The notes below the pieces were generated by a model. It did no database searches and was not told where the DNA came from. It worked only from the letters and a program-made list of their open reading frames with translations. DNA of 34,131 bases, taken from Candidatus Thioglobus sp. (GTDB lineage Bacteria; Pseudomonadota; Gammaproteobacteria; Arenicellales; UBA868). The DNA lies in the NCBI GenBank assembly GCA_004212795.1, contig SHBR01000019.1:1-34131 (forward strand), given 5' to 3'. The translations under genes were made by a program, and so were the position numbers. This document shows, piece by piece, positions 27,877 to 34,018 of the stretch (position 1 is the stretch's first letter; each line of letters begins with the position of its first letter).

Positions 27877-28298
27877 TTTTCAGGCCAAAGAATCATTTGA
27901 GTGCATCGAAAAAGTGCCATTTTCCGATCGTCTTTTTCAGAGAGCACCTCAACATCCCAGGTTTGGGTAGAACGCCCAAGGTGGACGGGGTCGGCATAAG
28001 CAATAATGCCGCCTCCGTCTGTGGTCGCGATGAAGTTGGTTTTTGTTTCGAGGGTTGCGAAGCCGGATGCGCCATCGGGAAGCGTTTTTAAGCAACCAAA
28101 TCCGGCGCATGAGTCGGCTAGTGCAAACACTGTGCCGGCATGAACTCGCCCGGGCCAGGAAAAATGATGATTCTCAAGTTGGATCTGGCCCACCACGCTA
28201 CCATCTTCTGAAAATGAAAATTTCATCCCAAGGTGATCGAACAGGAATCCGCCGTGCGGTTCAAGATCACGAGGCTTTGGACGTTTTAATGAGTTCAT
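27873..28298 (-). CDS. PaaI-type hotdog-fold thioesterase
   Basis: From the ATG at 28298 the protein has 141 residues. It has the hotdog hallmark segment WPGRVHAGTVFALADSCAGF followed by a strand with TLETKTNFIAT, as in PaaI/YdiI-like acyl-CoA thioesterases that hydrolyse acyl- or aryl-CoA in the cytoplasm. A TTG at 28313 would add five residues but lies inside an AT-rich inverted repeat, so the ATG is preferred; neither start has a good ribosome-binding site. It overlaps the serine hydrolase gene by four bases and follows a small charged ORF. The CoA substrate is unknown. Confidence 0.83.
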   Translation of the reverse strand: MNSLKRPKPRDLEPHGGFLFDHLGMKFSFSEDGSVVGQIQLENHHFSWPGRVHAGTVFALADSCAGFGCLKTLPDGASGFATLETKTNFIATTDGGGIIAYADPVHLGRSTQTWDVEVLSEKDDRKMALFRCTQMILWPEK

Positions 28299-28332
28299 GA
28301 TTCGGCCGATCAAAATTTTTTTGATGACTTAG

Positions 28333-28557
28333 TTATTTCTTTTTTTGCGAAATATCGGGGGACGGCTCAGCCTTATTTGCTTTCCAGCCTTCAATTGCCG
28401 CAAATTTCCAGTACATTTTCCCGCGGCCTCGCGGAGGCGAACTTGTTACCCCCTCTTTGTCGCTACTGACAGGGGAGGATGCCTTTTTTTTCCCGGGCTC
28501 AGATAATTTGGAGTTGGTCATGATAACGGATTGCCCCGTGGTTTCTCGATTATTCAT
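28333..28557 (-). CDS. Small charged hypothetical protein
   Basis: This 74-residue frame begins inside the end of proC (overlap of 8 bases) and ends 34 bases before the thioesterase ATG. The product is hydrophilic, rich in Ser, Pro, Lys and Glu, with one more ordered piece, GKMYWKFAAIEGWKANKAE, and ends in KKK. No signal peptide or membrane segment is seen. An internal ATG at 28521 could be the real start. No family is recognised. Its position, filling the space between proC and the thioesterase gene on the same strand, is the main support for its being real. Confidence 0.45.
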   Translation of the reverse strand: MNNRETTGQSVIMTNSKLSEPGKKKASSPVSSDKEGVTSSPPRGRGKMYWKFAAIEGWKANKAEPSPDISQKKK

Positions 28558-29323
28558 TGGATTTGAGGCGCTCTAGGATTTGGTTGAGCCCGTCATGTAA
28601 TGACTGATCGATCCCACATGATTGGCGAAATGTAAAGAACTGCTCGTTTAACCCGCCTGGGGTTTGACAGGCGTCGCTCATTAGCGAAAGAGACTCAGCT
28701 GATTCTTTTGTCGCAAGGAAAGCCAGGGACTCGTATAAAGCGGAGGCGTAGCGTGCCGACGCCGCTGGGTCGAGACCGTGAAGTTGCATCCAGTTGCTGA
28801 CGCTTGCGATTTGGGCAAAAAAATCGGACATGAGGGCGCTGGCCGCACCAAAAAGATTGTACTGATCTTCGTCATTGATGCTGACAACAACCCCGATTTT
28901 ATTTGCAAAGGTCTCGAATGCCTGATCACTCGGGCAAATTGCCAAAGGCCCTTTTCCGAATTCGATCGGGGGCATGGGAATAGCCCTAATGACATGTTCA
29001 CATGGATATACATATCGTTTTAAGTCGTTAAGGCCCACTCCTGCCACTAGGCTGATGACTTTTTGTGTTGTTTTGAACGATAACGCTTGCAACACCATTT
29101 CAACCTGATCGGGAAGAACGCCAACAAATACCCAGTCGCTTTGGTCGACCACCTCGGCATTGGTTTCACAGATCGTTATATTTGAATACGCTTCGCTCAG
29201 TCGTTTTGAGCGATCAAAAGATCGTTTCGATACCACGATCTGATCCGTATAGCCCGCAACGTCGCATAGCCCGCGAATCATTGCTTCGCTAATTACTCCA
29301 GTTCCGATAAAACCAATTGTCAT
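28550..29323 (-). CDS. proC: Pyrroline-5-carboxylate reductase
   Basis: From the ATG at 29323 the protein has 257 residues and starts at the dinucleotide-binding strand MTIGFIGTGVISEAMIRGL. The C-terminal family signature TPGGLNEQ and the mid-region VRAIPMPP segment (usually R-x-M-P-N) are present. The enzyme reduces pyrroline-5-carboxylate to proline with NAD(P)H. It is slightly shorter and more divergent than E. coli ProC (269 residues): the usual MPN reads MPP here. It could therefore be a ProC-like paralogue acting on a related imine. An upstream extension to 29353 is possible but does not align with the family. Confidence 0.83.
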   Translation of the reverse strand: MTIGFIGTGVISEAMIRGLCDVAGYTDQIVVSKRSFDRSKRLSEAYSNITICETNAEVVDQSDWVFVGVLPDQVEMVLQALSFKTTQKVISLVAGVGLNDLKRYVYPCEHVIRAIPMPPIEFGKGPLAICPSDQAFETFANKIGVVVSINDEDQYNLFGAASALMSDFFAQIASVSNWMQLHGLDPAASARYASALYESLAFLATKESAESLSLMSDACQTPGGLNEQFFTFRQSCGIDQSLHDGLNQILERLKSNE

Positions 29324-29407
29324 AATAAAATTCCAGGCAAAGAGAGTGAACAATAGCCGAAGCCCCCGATTCTTGCCAGACCGGGTGTAAGTGATTGCGA
29401 GATACGG

Positions 29408-30223
29408 TTACTCAGTTTTGCTATCCAGTCCACTAAGGAAATCTAGAAGGAGTGTATTGAATCGCTCGGGTTTTTCTATGTTAATGAGATGGCCTGCCCC
29501 CTCGATGTACTCAAATCTCGAGCGCGGAATTCGATTTGCCATTGACCGGCCGTAGTCCGCCGGACACAGTTTATCGAATTCACTAAAAATCAACATCGTT
29601 GGGATGGCCACACTCTCGAGCGCGAGTTCAAGTTCAAAAGCGGTTGCTGCTCTAAGTGTTTTTAGAAAACTTTCTTTATGAAGGGTCGCCATGCTGTTTT
29701 CAATTATCTTGCGTTGACGGGGTGTGGCAAGAGGCCCAACGATTGTTTTTGCCGCCGCAGGCGCCATTTCGGCAGGGCTTTTGCCTTCGTTAACGAGAGG
29801 CGTTTCTCGTACACTGAGATACTGGGCGAGAGCATCATCGCTTAATACGCCACGCCAATGCGTAAATGTTGCCGCGAGAACCATCGAGGCAACTCGTTGT
29901 GGGTAAAGGCGGTAAAAATGCTGGACAATCTGGCCTCCCATGGAAAGGCCGCAGAGATGAGCTTGGTCGGTTTCAAAATAATCGAGTAAGCGAGCGAGAT
30001 CATGGCAAAAATCTTCAAAGTTCAGTTCATGACTGTAGTCATCGCTTGCGCCGTATCCGCGGGCATCCCAAGCGGCCACTCGGTAATAGGGCGATAAGAA
30101 TTTAATCTGGTGGGCCCAGTTAGTTCGATTTCCGCCAATGCCATGCAGAAAAACGACTAGCGGCCCGGTGCCGTCATAATCGAGCGCGATAGCCGGGGTG
30201 CCAGAAATTTTAATGGTCTTGAT
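29408..30223 (-). CDS. Alpha/beta-fold hydrolase with a non-ATG start
   Basis: The nucleophile elbow GLSMGGQ, the acid in SEFDKLCPADYG and the histidine in GAGHLINIEKPERF form a complete triad, in the order of 3-oxoadipate enol-lactonase-like hydrolases. The longest frame with a standard start begins at a GTG at 30079 and lacks the oxyanion-hole segment. Reading further upstream without interruption gives VVFLHGIGGNRTNW and then a TAA at 30241-30239, with no ATG, GTG or TTG between. The likely start is ATC at 30223, five bases after GAGG, or ATT at 30214, giving about 268-271 residues, normal for the family. Substrate unknown. Confidence 0.78.
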   Translation of the reverse strand: MKTIKISGTPAIALDYDGTGPLVVFLHGIGGNRTNWAHQIKFLSPYYRVAAWDARGYGASDDYSHELNFEDFCHDLARLLDYFETDQAHLCGLSMGGQIVQHFYRLYPQRVASMVLAATFTHWRGVLSDDALAQYLSVRETPLVNEGKSPAEMAPAAAKTIVGPLATPRQRKIIENSMATLHKESFLKTLRAATAFELELALESVAIPTMLIFSEFDKLCPADYGRSMANRIPRSRFEYIEGAGHLINIEKPERFNTLLLDFLSGLDSKTE

Positions 30224-30241
30224 AGGGTCCTCGAAAAATTA

Positions 30242-30247
30242 AGTATA
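30242..30247 (-). promoter_or_regulatory. Candidate -10 for the alpha/beta hydrolase gene
   Basis: Read on the minus strand this is TATACT, a good -10, with a poor TTTCAT 17 bases upstream. Transcription would begin about 12 bases before the proposed ATC start, just ahead of the GAGG ribosome-binding site. The rest of the gap 30248-30370 shows nothing else I can support. Confidence 0.35.
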
Positions 30248-30370
30248 AATATGATTAATAGTTTATGAAACGTTAGCTCTTGGGTTTCCGGCAATAATTA
30301 ATCAGTTCTGCGCTTAACCGAGACTTGCAGATAGTGGTGAAGTGATAATGCTCGATAGTGACTACAGATT

Positions 30371-31000
30371 TTAAGGCGTGGGCTTGGCGATTAGTAATTT
30401 TCCGGGAATCCCCTCGCCGGTGAGGTAAGGAATATCTCGCAGCGATTCAACTTGAAAGCCGTTTTCCTGACTGCTTTTTTCAAGAAGGGCGCTCCAGCCG
30501 ATATCGTGCCAGCCTTTTCCGTTCACAGTCGCTATCAACACCCCGTCCGGCTTCAGCCCTGCAAAAAGTTTGGGTAGATCGAACGGTTGTCGAGATCCGT
30601 GTGAGAATACACCGACACACAGAATGGCGTCATATTTAGGATCTAGCGAGATCGAAGTTGATAGATCAGCTTCCCCTAATTGCCGGTAAACTCCTTTTTC
30701 GGCTGCCTTGAGAATCATCTCGGGGGATAAATCTAGTCCGTCAATCTGCTTATATCCGGCGCTGTATAACAGTTCTCCAACCAGACCCGTACCGCATCCC
30801 ATGTCCAGAATCTCGATTTCGCGCGAGGGAAAATAGTCGAGTAAGCACTCGACAGCGGCGTCTGGCGCTCGATAGCCAAAATCTTCGGTCAGCTCGCGGT
30901 CATAAGTCGATGCCCACTGCCGATAGACTTCTCGAGATTTTTCGCTAGTGGCTTCGTGATAATTACGCGCGAGCCTGGGATTGATTGTCTTTTTGGACAT
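30371..31000 (-). CDS. Class I SAM-dependent methyltransferase
   Basis: From the ATG at 31000 the product has 209 residues. The SAM-binding motif I is ILDMGCGTGLVGELL, followed by the acidic end of strand 2 in IDGLDLSPEM and a motif near YDAILCVGVFSHG. The N-terminal YHEATSEKSREVYRQWASTYDRELTEDFGY segment (shown in parts: REVYRQWASTYD, FGYRAP) resembles the WBSCR27-like branch of small-molecule methyltransferases. The methyl acceptor is unknown. An in-frame TTG at 31039 would lengthen the protein but lies within an inverted repeat. The gene is about 150 bases upstream of the alpha/beta hydrolase gene on the same strand. Confidence 0.86.
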   Translation of the reverse strand: MSKKTINPRLARNYHEATSEKSREVYRQWASTYDRELTEDFGYRAPDAAVECLLDYFPSREIEILDMGCGTGLVGELLYSAGYKQIDGLDLSPEMILKAAEKGVYRQLGEADLSTSISLDPKYDAILCVGVFSHGSRQPFDLPKLFAGLKPDGVLIATVNGKGWHDIGWSALLEKSSQENGFQVESLRDIPYLTGEGIPGKLLIAKPTP

Positions 31001-31015
31001 GAGATTTTGGCTTCT

Positions 31016-31040
31016 GTTGAATATTGAGTTTAGATTCAAC
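31016..31040 (-). promoter_or_regulatory. Inverted repeat in the methyltransferase leader
   Basis: GTTGAAT and ATTCAAC form perfect 7-base arms around 11 bases, ending 16 bases before the methyltransferase ATG. It may be an operator or a leader hairpin. No regulator is recognised. Confidence 0.35.
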
Positions 31041-31094
31041 CTTGATATCGATTTTATCCAAGACGATAGCCAAATGTTGGGGTTTTTATTATGC

Positions 31095-31103
31095 TGTTAG
31101 AAT
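31095..31103 (+). promoter_or_regulatory. Extended -10 promoter candidate
   Basis: TGTTAGAAT matches an extended -10 (TGn plus TAGAAT), with TTGGGG 15 bases upstream of the -10 hexamer. It would drive the small ORF at 31260 with a leader of about 150 bases, which includes a small hairpin (ACCTC and GAGGT, 31189-31204). Confidence 0.35.
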
Positions 31104-31259
31104 ATACCGCTTACCTCGATTTACTTTCGTAGATTCTGGGTGATTCAGTATTACGCTCGATCAAAGCCCGGTTTATTTCTGTTGCTAGACCTCTCGCTTG
31201 AGGTTCTCGAATTTTAAGAATGTTTGGAAGACCAATCGGAAAACTGTTTTAACTTATCT

Positions 31260-31472
31260 ATGGAGTTGCTTGCCCCAGTGCCTGAAGAGAAATTTTTGAC
31301 GATTGATGATTTTATTGCTGCAGTTGATGTCAGTAAGCAGGCATATGATGCTGACGAAAGCATAGAAAACGCAAAAGCATATATCGAAAGTCTTGAGGGC
31401 CTGGTCCCTGAACTGATGAGAGCCTGGATTCAAGCCGAATCGGGCATGGATGAAACAATTACGACCCATTAA
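31260..31472 (+). CDS. Small acidic hypothetical protein
   Basis: The ATG at 31260 gives 70 residues; an upstream in-frame TTG at 31224 would give 82. The product is acidic and predicted helical, with segments FLTIDDFIAAVDVSKQAYDA and AYIESLEGLVPELMRAW, and no cysteines, signal peptide or membrane segment in the shorter form. No family is recognised. There is no clear ribosome-binding site for either start. An extended -10 promoter lies upstream. It could be a real small regulatory or adaptor protein, or a chance frame; the amphipathic helical pattern favours the former. Confidence 0.45.
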   Translation: MELLAPVPEEKFLTIDDFIAAVDVSKQAYDADESIENAKAYIESLEGLVPELMRAWIQAESGMDETITTH

Positions 31473-31564
31473 TGAGGTTGAGCGATTTGGTGTTATCGCG
31501 AGACGAGTTTCTGGAGGTTTTTGTTATAGCCTGAATGGTTATGGTATTTTTCACTCCCGACGTG

Positions 31565-31570
31565 TATAGT
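31565..31570 (+). promoter_or_regulatory. Candidate -10 for the DEAD-box helicase gene
   Basis: TATAGT would start transcription at about 31577, exactly where the first hairpin of the structured leader begins. The -35 is weak. An alternative promoter, TTGTTA with an 18-base spacer to TATTTT (31521-31550), would start about 20 bases earlier. Confidence 0.4.
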
Positions 31571-31576
31571 CGCGCC

Positions 31577-31775
31577 TCCTCTAAAAAAGAGGAATCACGT
31601 TTCTGACCTCCCCGATGTGCGTCGCACATTCATTGTGTCCTGGTTAGCAGCGTGCAACGGTTTGTAATCTAAGCTGTAAGACCGTTGCCTGGCTAAGCCA
31701 GATGATATAAGCCTGAATCTATATTTTTCAGGTCTCCCTTTTTACTACTACGACGCTTAACGTCAGGAACAACTC
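31577..31775 (+). ncRNA. Structured leader RNA of the DEAD-box helicase gene
   Basis: No protein gene is seen between 31473 and 31775. The leader contains six hairpins in a row: TCCTCT/AGAGGA (31577-31593), ATGTGC/GCACAT (31615-31629), GCAACGGT/ACCGTTGC (31654-31688), CTGGC/GCCAG (31689-31701), CCTGAA/TTCAGG (31712-31732) and GACG/CGTC (31752-31764). GTTTCTGAC (31599-31607) is complementary over nine bases, with one G-U pair, to GTCAGGAAC (31762-31770), which contains the ribosome-binding site. The adjacent CAC (31596-31598) can pair with the GTG start codon. CCTGA of the fifth hairpin can also pair with the same site. This pattern suggests control of translation. Confidence 0.6.
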
Positions 31776-33074
31776 GTGGAATTCGAACAACTTAAACTCG
31801 ACCCCAGAATACTCGCAGCAATAAAGCAAACCGGCTTTCATCAAGCCACGCGCATTCAGCAAGAAGCAATCCCAATCGTTTTGTCTGGGAAAGATCTAAT
31901 GGCCTCTGCCCAGACCGGCACGGGTAAGACTGCCGCATTTGTTTTGCCCGCTCTACAGCATCTTTTGCGCCCATCAAAAATGCGTGGCCAAGGGCCGCGC
32001 GTATTAGTCTTGACACCAACACGAGAACTGGCGACGCAGGTTAATGAAAACATAAGGCAATTCAGTCGCGGACTGAAGATGACGTCTGGCTCTATTGTGG
32101 GCGGGGTCGCTTATGGCCCTCAGCTTAGAATGCTGAGAGGACGCCTTGATCTGCTAGTAGCCACGCCAGGCCGCTTGATGGATCACATGGAACAAGGCAA
32201 GGTGGATTTTTCCAGACTTGAGATGCTGGTGCTCGACGAAGCAGACAGAATGCTAGACATGGGATTTATCGATGCCGTAAAAGAAATTGCATCCGCGATG
32301 CCTACAAAACGACAGACGCTTTTATTCTCCGCCACGCTTGAGGGGGCCGTTCTTAAAATTGCAAACCGCCTCTTGAAAACCCCGGAGAGCGTTTCCCTGG
32401 CCGCAAACAACGAGCGGCATAAATCAATAGAACAATGCATGCATCATGTTGATAGCAAGGCCCACAAACAAAAAGTTCTGGAACATTTGCTATCCAATGG
32501 CGAGTCTTCAAAATCGCTGATTTTTACCGCGACAAAACGTGGCGCTGATCAGTTATCAAAAATTTTGCGAGATAAGGGGCATAAGAGCGGTGCTTTACAT
32601 GGTGATATGAGTCAGAACAAGCGTCGACAGACAGTGGAAAATCTACGCAAGGGTCGACTGAATACGCTGGTGGCCACTGATGTTGCGGCGCGCGGACTCG
32701 ATATTAAAGATATTAGTCATGTTATTAACTTTGACCTGCCGATGGTGGCCGAAGACTATATTCATCGAATTGGTCGCACCGGTCGCGCAGGCGCAACAGG
32801 TCAGGCGATTTCCTTGGTGGGAAGTGCAGACTGGAAAAAGTTGTCCCAGATTGAAAAGCTGACCAGTCGTAAGATAAAGCGTGAAACGATCGATGGGCTT
32901 GAGCCAACGTCTTCGGAGCCAAACAATCCTGGAGCGAGAAAGCCGAATCAAAAACCGCGTCGGCGTTTTGGAAAGTCCACTAAGCCATCAACCGCCCGAA
33001 AACCTGGCCATTGGCGAAAAGCAGAGTCAAAAGGAAAGCGATCTAAAGTGGCACGAGTTAAAAAAGCGGCGTAG
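31776..33074 (+). CDS. rhlE: DEAD-box ATP-dependent RNA helicase (RhlE-like)
   Basis: The 432-residue protein has the full set of motifs: a Q motif near residue 26, Walker A AQTGTGKT (45-52), PTRELA, DEAD at 154-157, SAT at 185-187, and the C-terminal ATDVAARGLDI and HRIGRTGRAG. A basic, disordered tail of about 65 residues, rich in Lys and Arg, follows and probably adds RNA affinity. Such helicases remodel rRNA and mRNA structure, often at low temperature. RhlE is the best fit, but some segments (GGVAY, LLFSATLEG) are like SrmB. The start is GTG with AGGA seven bases upstream, within the structured leader. Confidence 0.92.
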   Translation: MEFEQLKLDPRILAAIKQTGFHQATRIQQEAIPIVLSGKDLMASAQTGTGKTAAFVLPALQHLLRPSKMRGQGPRVLVLTPTRELATQVNENIRQFSRGLKMTSGSIVGGVAYGPQLRMLRGRLDLLVATPGRLMDHMEQGKVDFSRLEMLVLDEADRMLDMGFIDAVKEIASAMPTKRQTLLFSATLEGAVLKIANRLLKTPESVSLAANNERHKSIEQCMHHVDSKAHKQKVLEHLLSNGESSKSLIFTATKRGADQLSKILRDKGHKSGALHGDMSQNKRRQTVENLRKGRLNTLVATDVAARGLDIKDISHVINFDLPMVAEDYIHRIGRTGRAGATGQAISLVGSADWKKLSQIEKLTSRKIKRETIDGLEPTSSEPNNPGARKPNQKPRRRFGKSTKPSTARKPGHWRKAESKGKRSKVARVKKAA

Positions 33075-33141
33075 CGTTAGCGGCAATAAAGTTCTTAAGT
33101 AAAATACGACTTTTATTTTTTAATAAACGGGAAAAAATTTT

Positions 33142-33294
33142 ATGAACAGTTTAATCAAGATAGCAATCATTGCCGCAATATTGATCGGGGCGTACTGGTA
33201 TTTTTCTCCGCTGCAAAACTGCAAAAGAGCGTGGGATGAAAATGTAGCGGGCGATAAGGGTGTTGAAATCGTCTGCGGCGAGCATAAATGGTAG
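33142..33294 (+). CDS. Small single-pass membrane protein (50 residues)
   Basis: The ATG at 33142 is preceded by GGGA about ten bases upstream and opens a 50-codon frame. The product has a hydrophobic N-terminal segment (residues 4-21, LIKIAIIAAILIGAYWYF) and a short hydrophilic C-terminal part with two cysteines, Cys27 and Cys47. If the tail is periplasmic these could form a disulfide. Similar short proteins with a membrane anchor, an SPLQ-C or SPYQ-C motif and a second cysteine occur in gammaproteobacteria without known function; that is recollection. The gene lies between the helicase gene and a strong terminator, so it is probably on the helicase transcript. Confidence 0.6.
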   Translation: MNSLIKIAIIAAILIGAYWYFSPLQNCKRAWDENVAGDKGVEIVCGEHKW

Positions 33295-33365
33295 GTCCTC
33301 GTGACGTCATAAGCGGAACGCGCTGGCTGCCAAATCTAGGCTAAGGCGTAGCGTTATATGGTTTT

Positions 33366-33390
33366 AAAATGGCCCCTCCGGGGCCATTTT
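33366..33390 (+). terminator. Strong intrinsic terminator (bidirectional)
   Basis: An 11-base-pair perfect stem (AAAATGGCCCC and GGGGCCATTTT) with a TCC loop has T-rich or A-rich flanks on both sides. It can end the helicase and small-protein transcript on the plus strand and the tRNA-Arg transcript on the minus strand. Confidence 0.92.
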
Positions 33391-33446
33391 TATTGGGCAC
33401 GACGAGCTTTTTTTGAGGGCAGATTAGCTTTGATTTAAATTTGATA

Positions 33447-33523
33447 TGGCGCGCCCGGAGAGATTCGAACTCCCGACCACCTGGTTCGAAGCCAGGTACT
33501 CTATCCAGCTGAGCTACGGGCGC
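33447..33523 (-). tRNA. tRNA-Arg (anticodon TCG)
   Basis: The minus strand folds as a complete tRNA: acceptor GCGCCCG/CGGGCGC, D arm GCTC..GAGT, anticodon stem CCTGG/CCAGG with loop CTTCGAA (anticodon TCG, reading CGA codons), a five-base variable loop, and T arm GGGAG-TTCGAAT-CTCTC. The discriminator base is G and the CCA end is encoded (33447-33449). The body is 74 bases, 77 with CCA. A possible promoter (TTGGAC, 17 bases, TTCAAA on the minus strand) lies just upstream. The acceptor end points to the terminator at 33366-33390. Confidence 0.97.
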
Positions 33524-34018
33524 GTGTATTTGAAATGACTTTTTTTATAAAGTCCAAATTTTTGCCTATGTGTTCATTTTAACTCAGGATTGACTCGGTA
33601 GAGTAGGGTCTTCTTGCAGAAAGATATCAGGAAAGTATTTATTGTTTTTGAATACCTAAAAAAATAGAGAGGAGATCTTGATCTGCTGATTAAGGTCTCA
33701 AGCATAATCTGTCAATCACCGTAGCGGTATTCTTGAATGCGAGTGCCATGAGGACTTGCAATCGAACAAAACTGAGAAAAATAAATGGTAAAACAACTTT
33801 TAATGAATGCTGTTAGCAACCTGACGGCCGCCTTTTTTCTTCAAAAATATGGACAAAATGCAAGAGATCAAGATTGTGAAAAGCCTTTAAATTGCTTGGC
33901 AAGTACTGTCGGATAACTTGGGGGATCGTGATAAACCGGTCCAAAACCAATCTAGACGGGAATAAGTATGCGATTGATAATGGACGAAATTAGATTTTAA
34001 AAATTTGAGGATAACAAG
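33524..34018. other. 495-base gene-poor stretch between tRNA-Arg and the RidA-family gene
   Basis: No convincing gene is seen and the stretch is visibly AT-rich. It holds possible promoters on the plus strand: TTGCAG with 16 bases to TATTTA (33614-33641), and TTGCTT with 16 bases to TAACTT (33892-33919). A hairpin, GAGATCTT and AAGGTCTC with one G-U pair, lies near 33673-33700. A 43-codon frame at 33785-33916 has two cysteines but no family and only weak start signals. An undetected small RNA is possible. No repeat of the tRNA 3' end was noticed. Confidence 0.5.

Noticed and set aside
28312-28327. AT-rich inverted repeat ATCAAAA/TTTTGAT upstream of the thioesterase gene, similar to an A7T6 tract at 16295-16307
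   Set aside because: Simple A/T tracts of this kind arise readily by chance; no shared function of the two flanking genes is evident.
31638-31705. tRNA-like features (a GGTTAGCAGC stretch like a D arm and TTTGTAATC like a Thr anticodon loop) in the helicase leader
   Set aside because: There is no closing acceptor stem, the supposed anticodon stem does not pair and there is no T arm; the pairings instead form the leader hairpins.
33785-33916. A 43-codon plus-strand frame after the tRNA
   Set aside because: Weak start signals, no hydrophobic or domain pattern and no recognised homologue; mentioned only in the description of the stretch.
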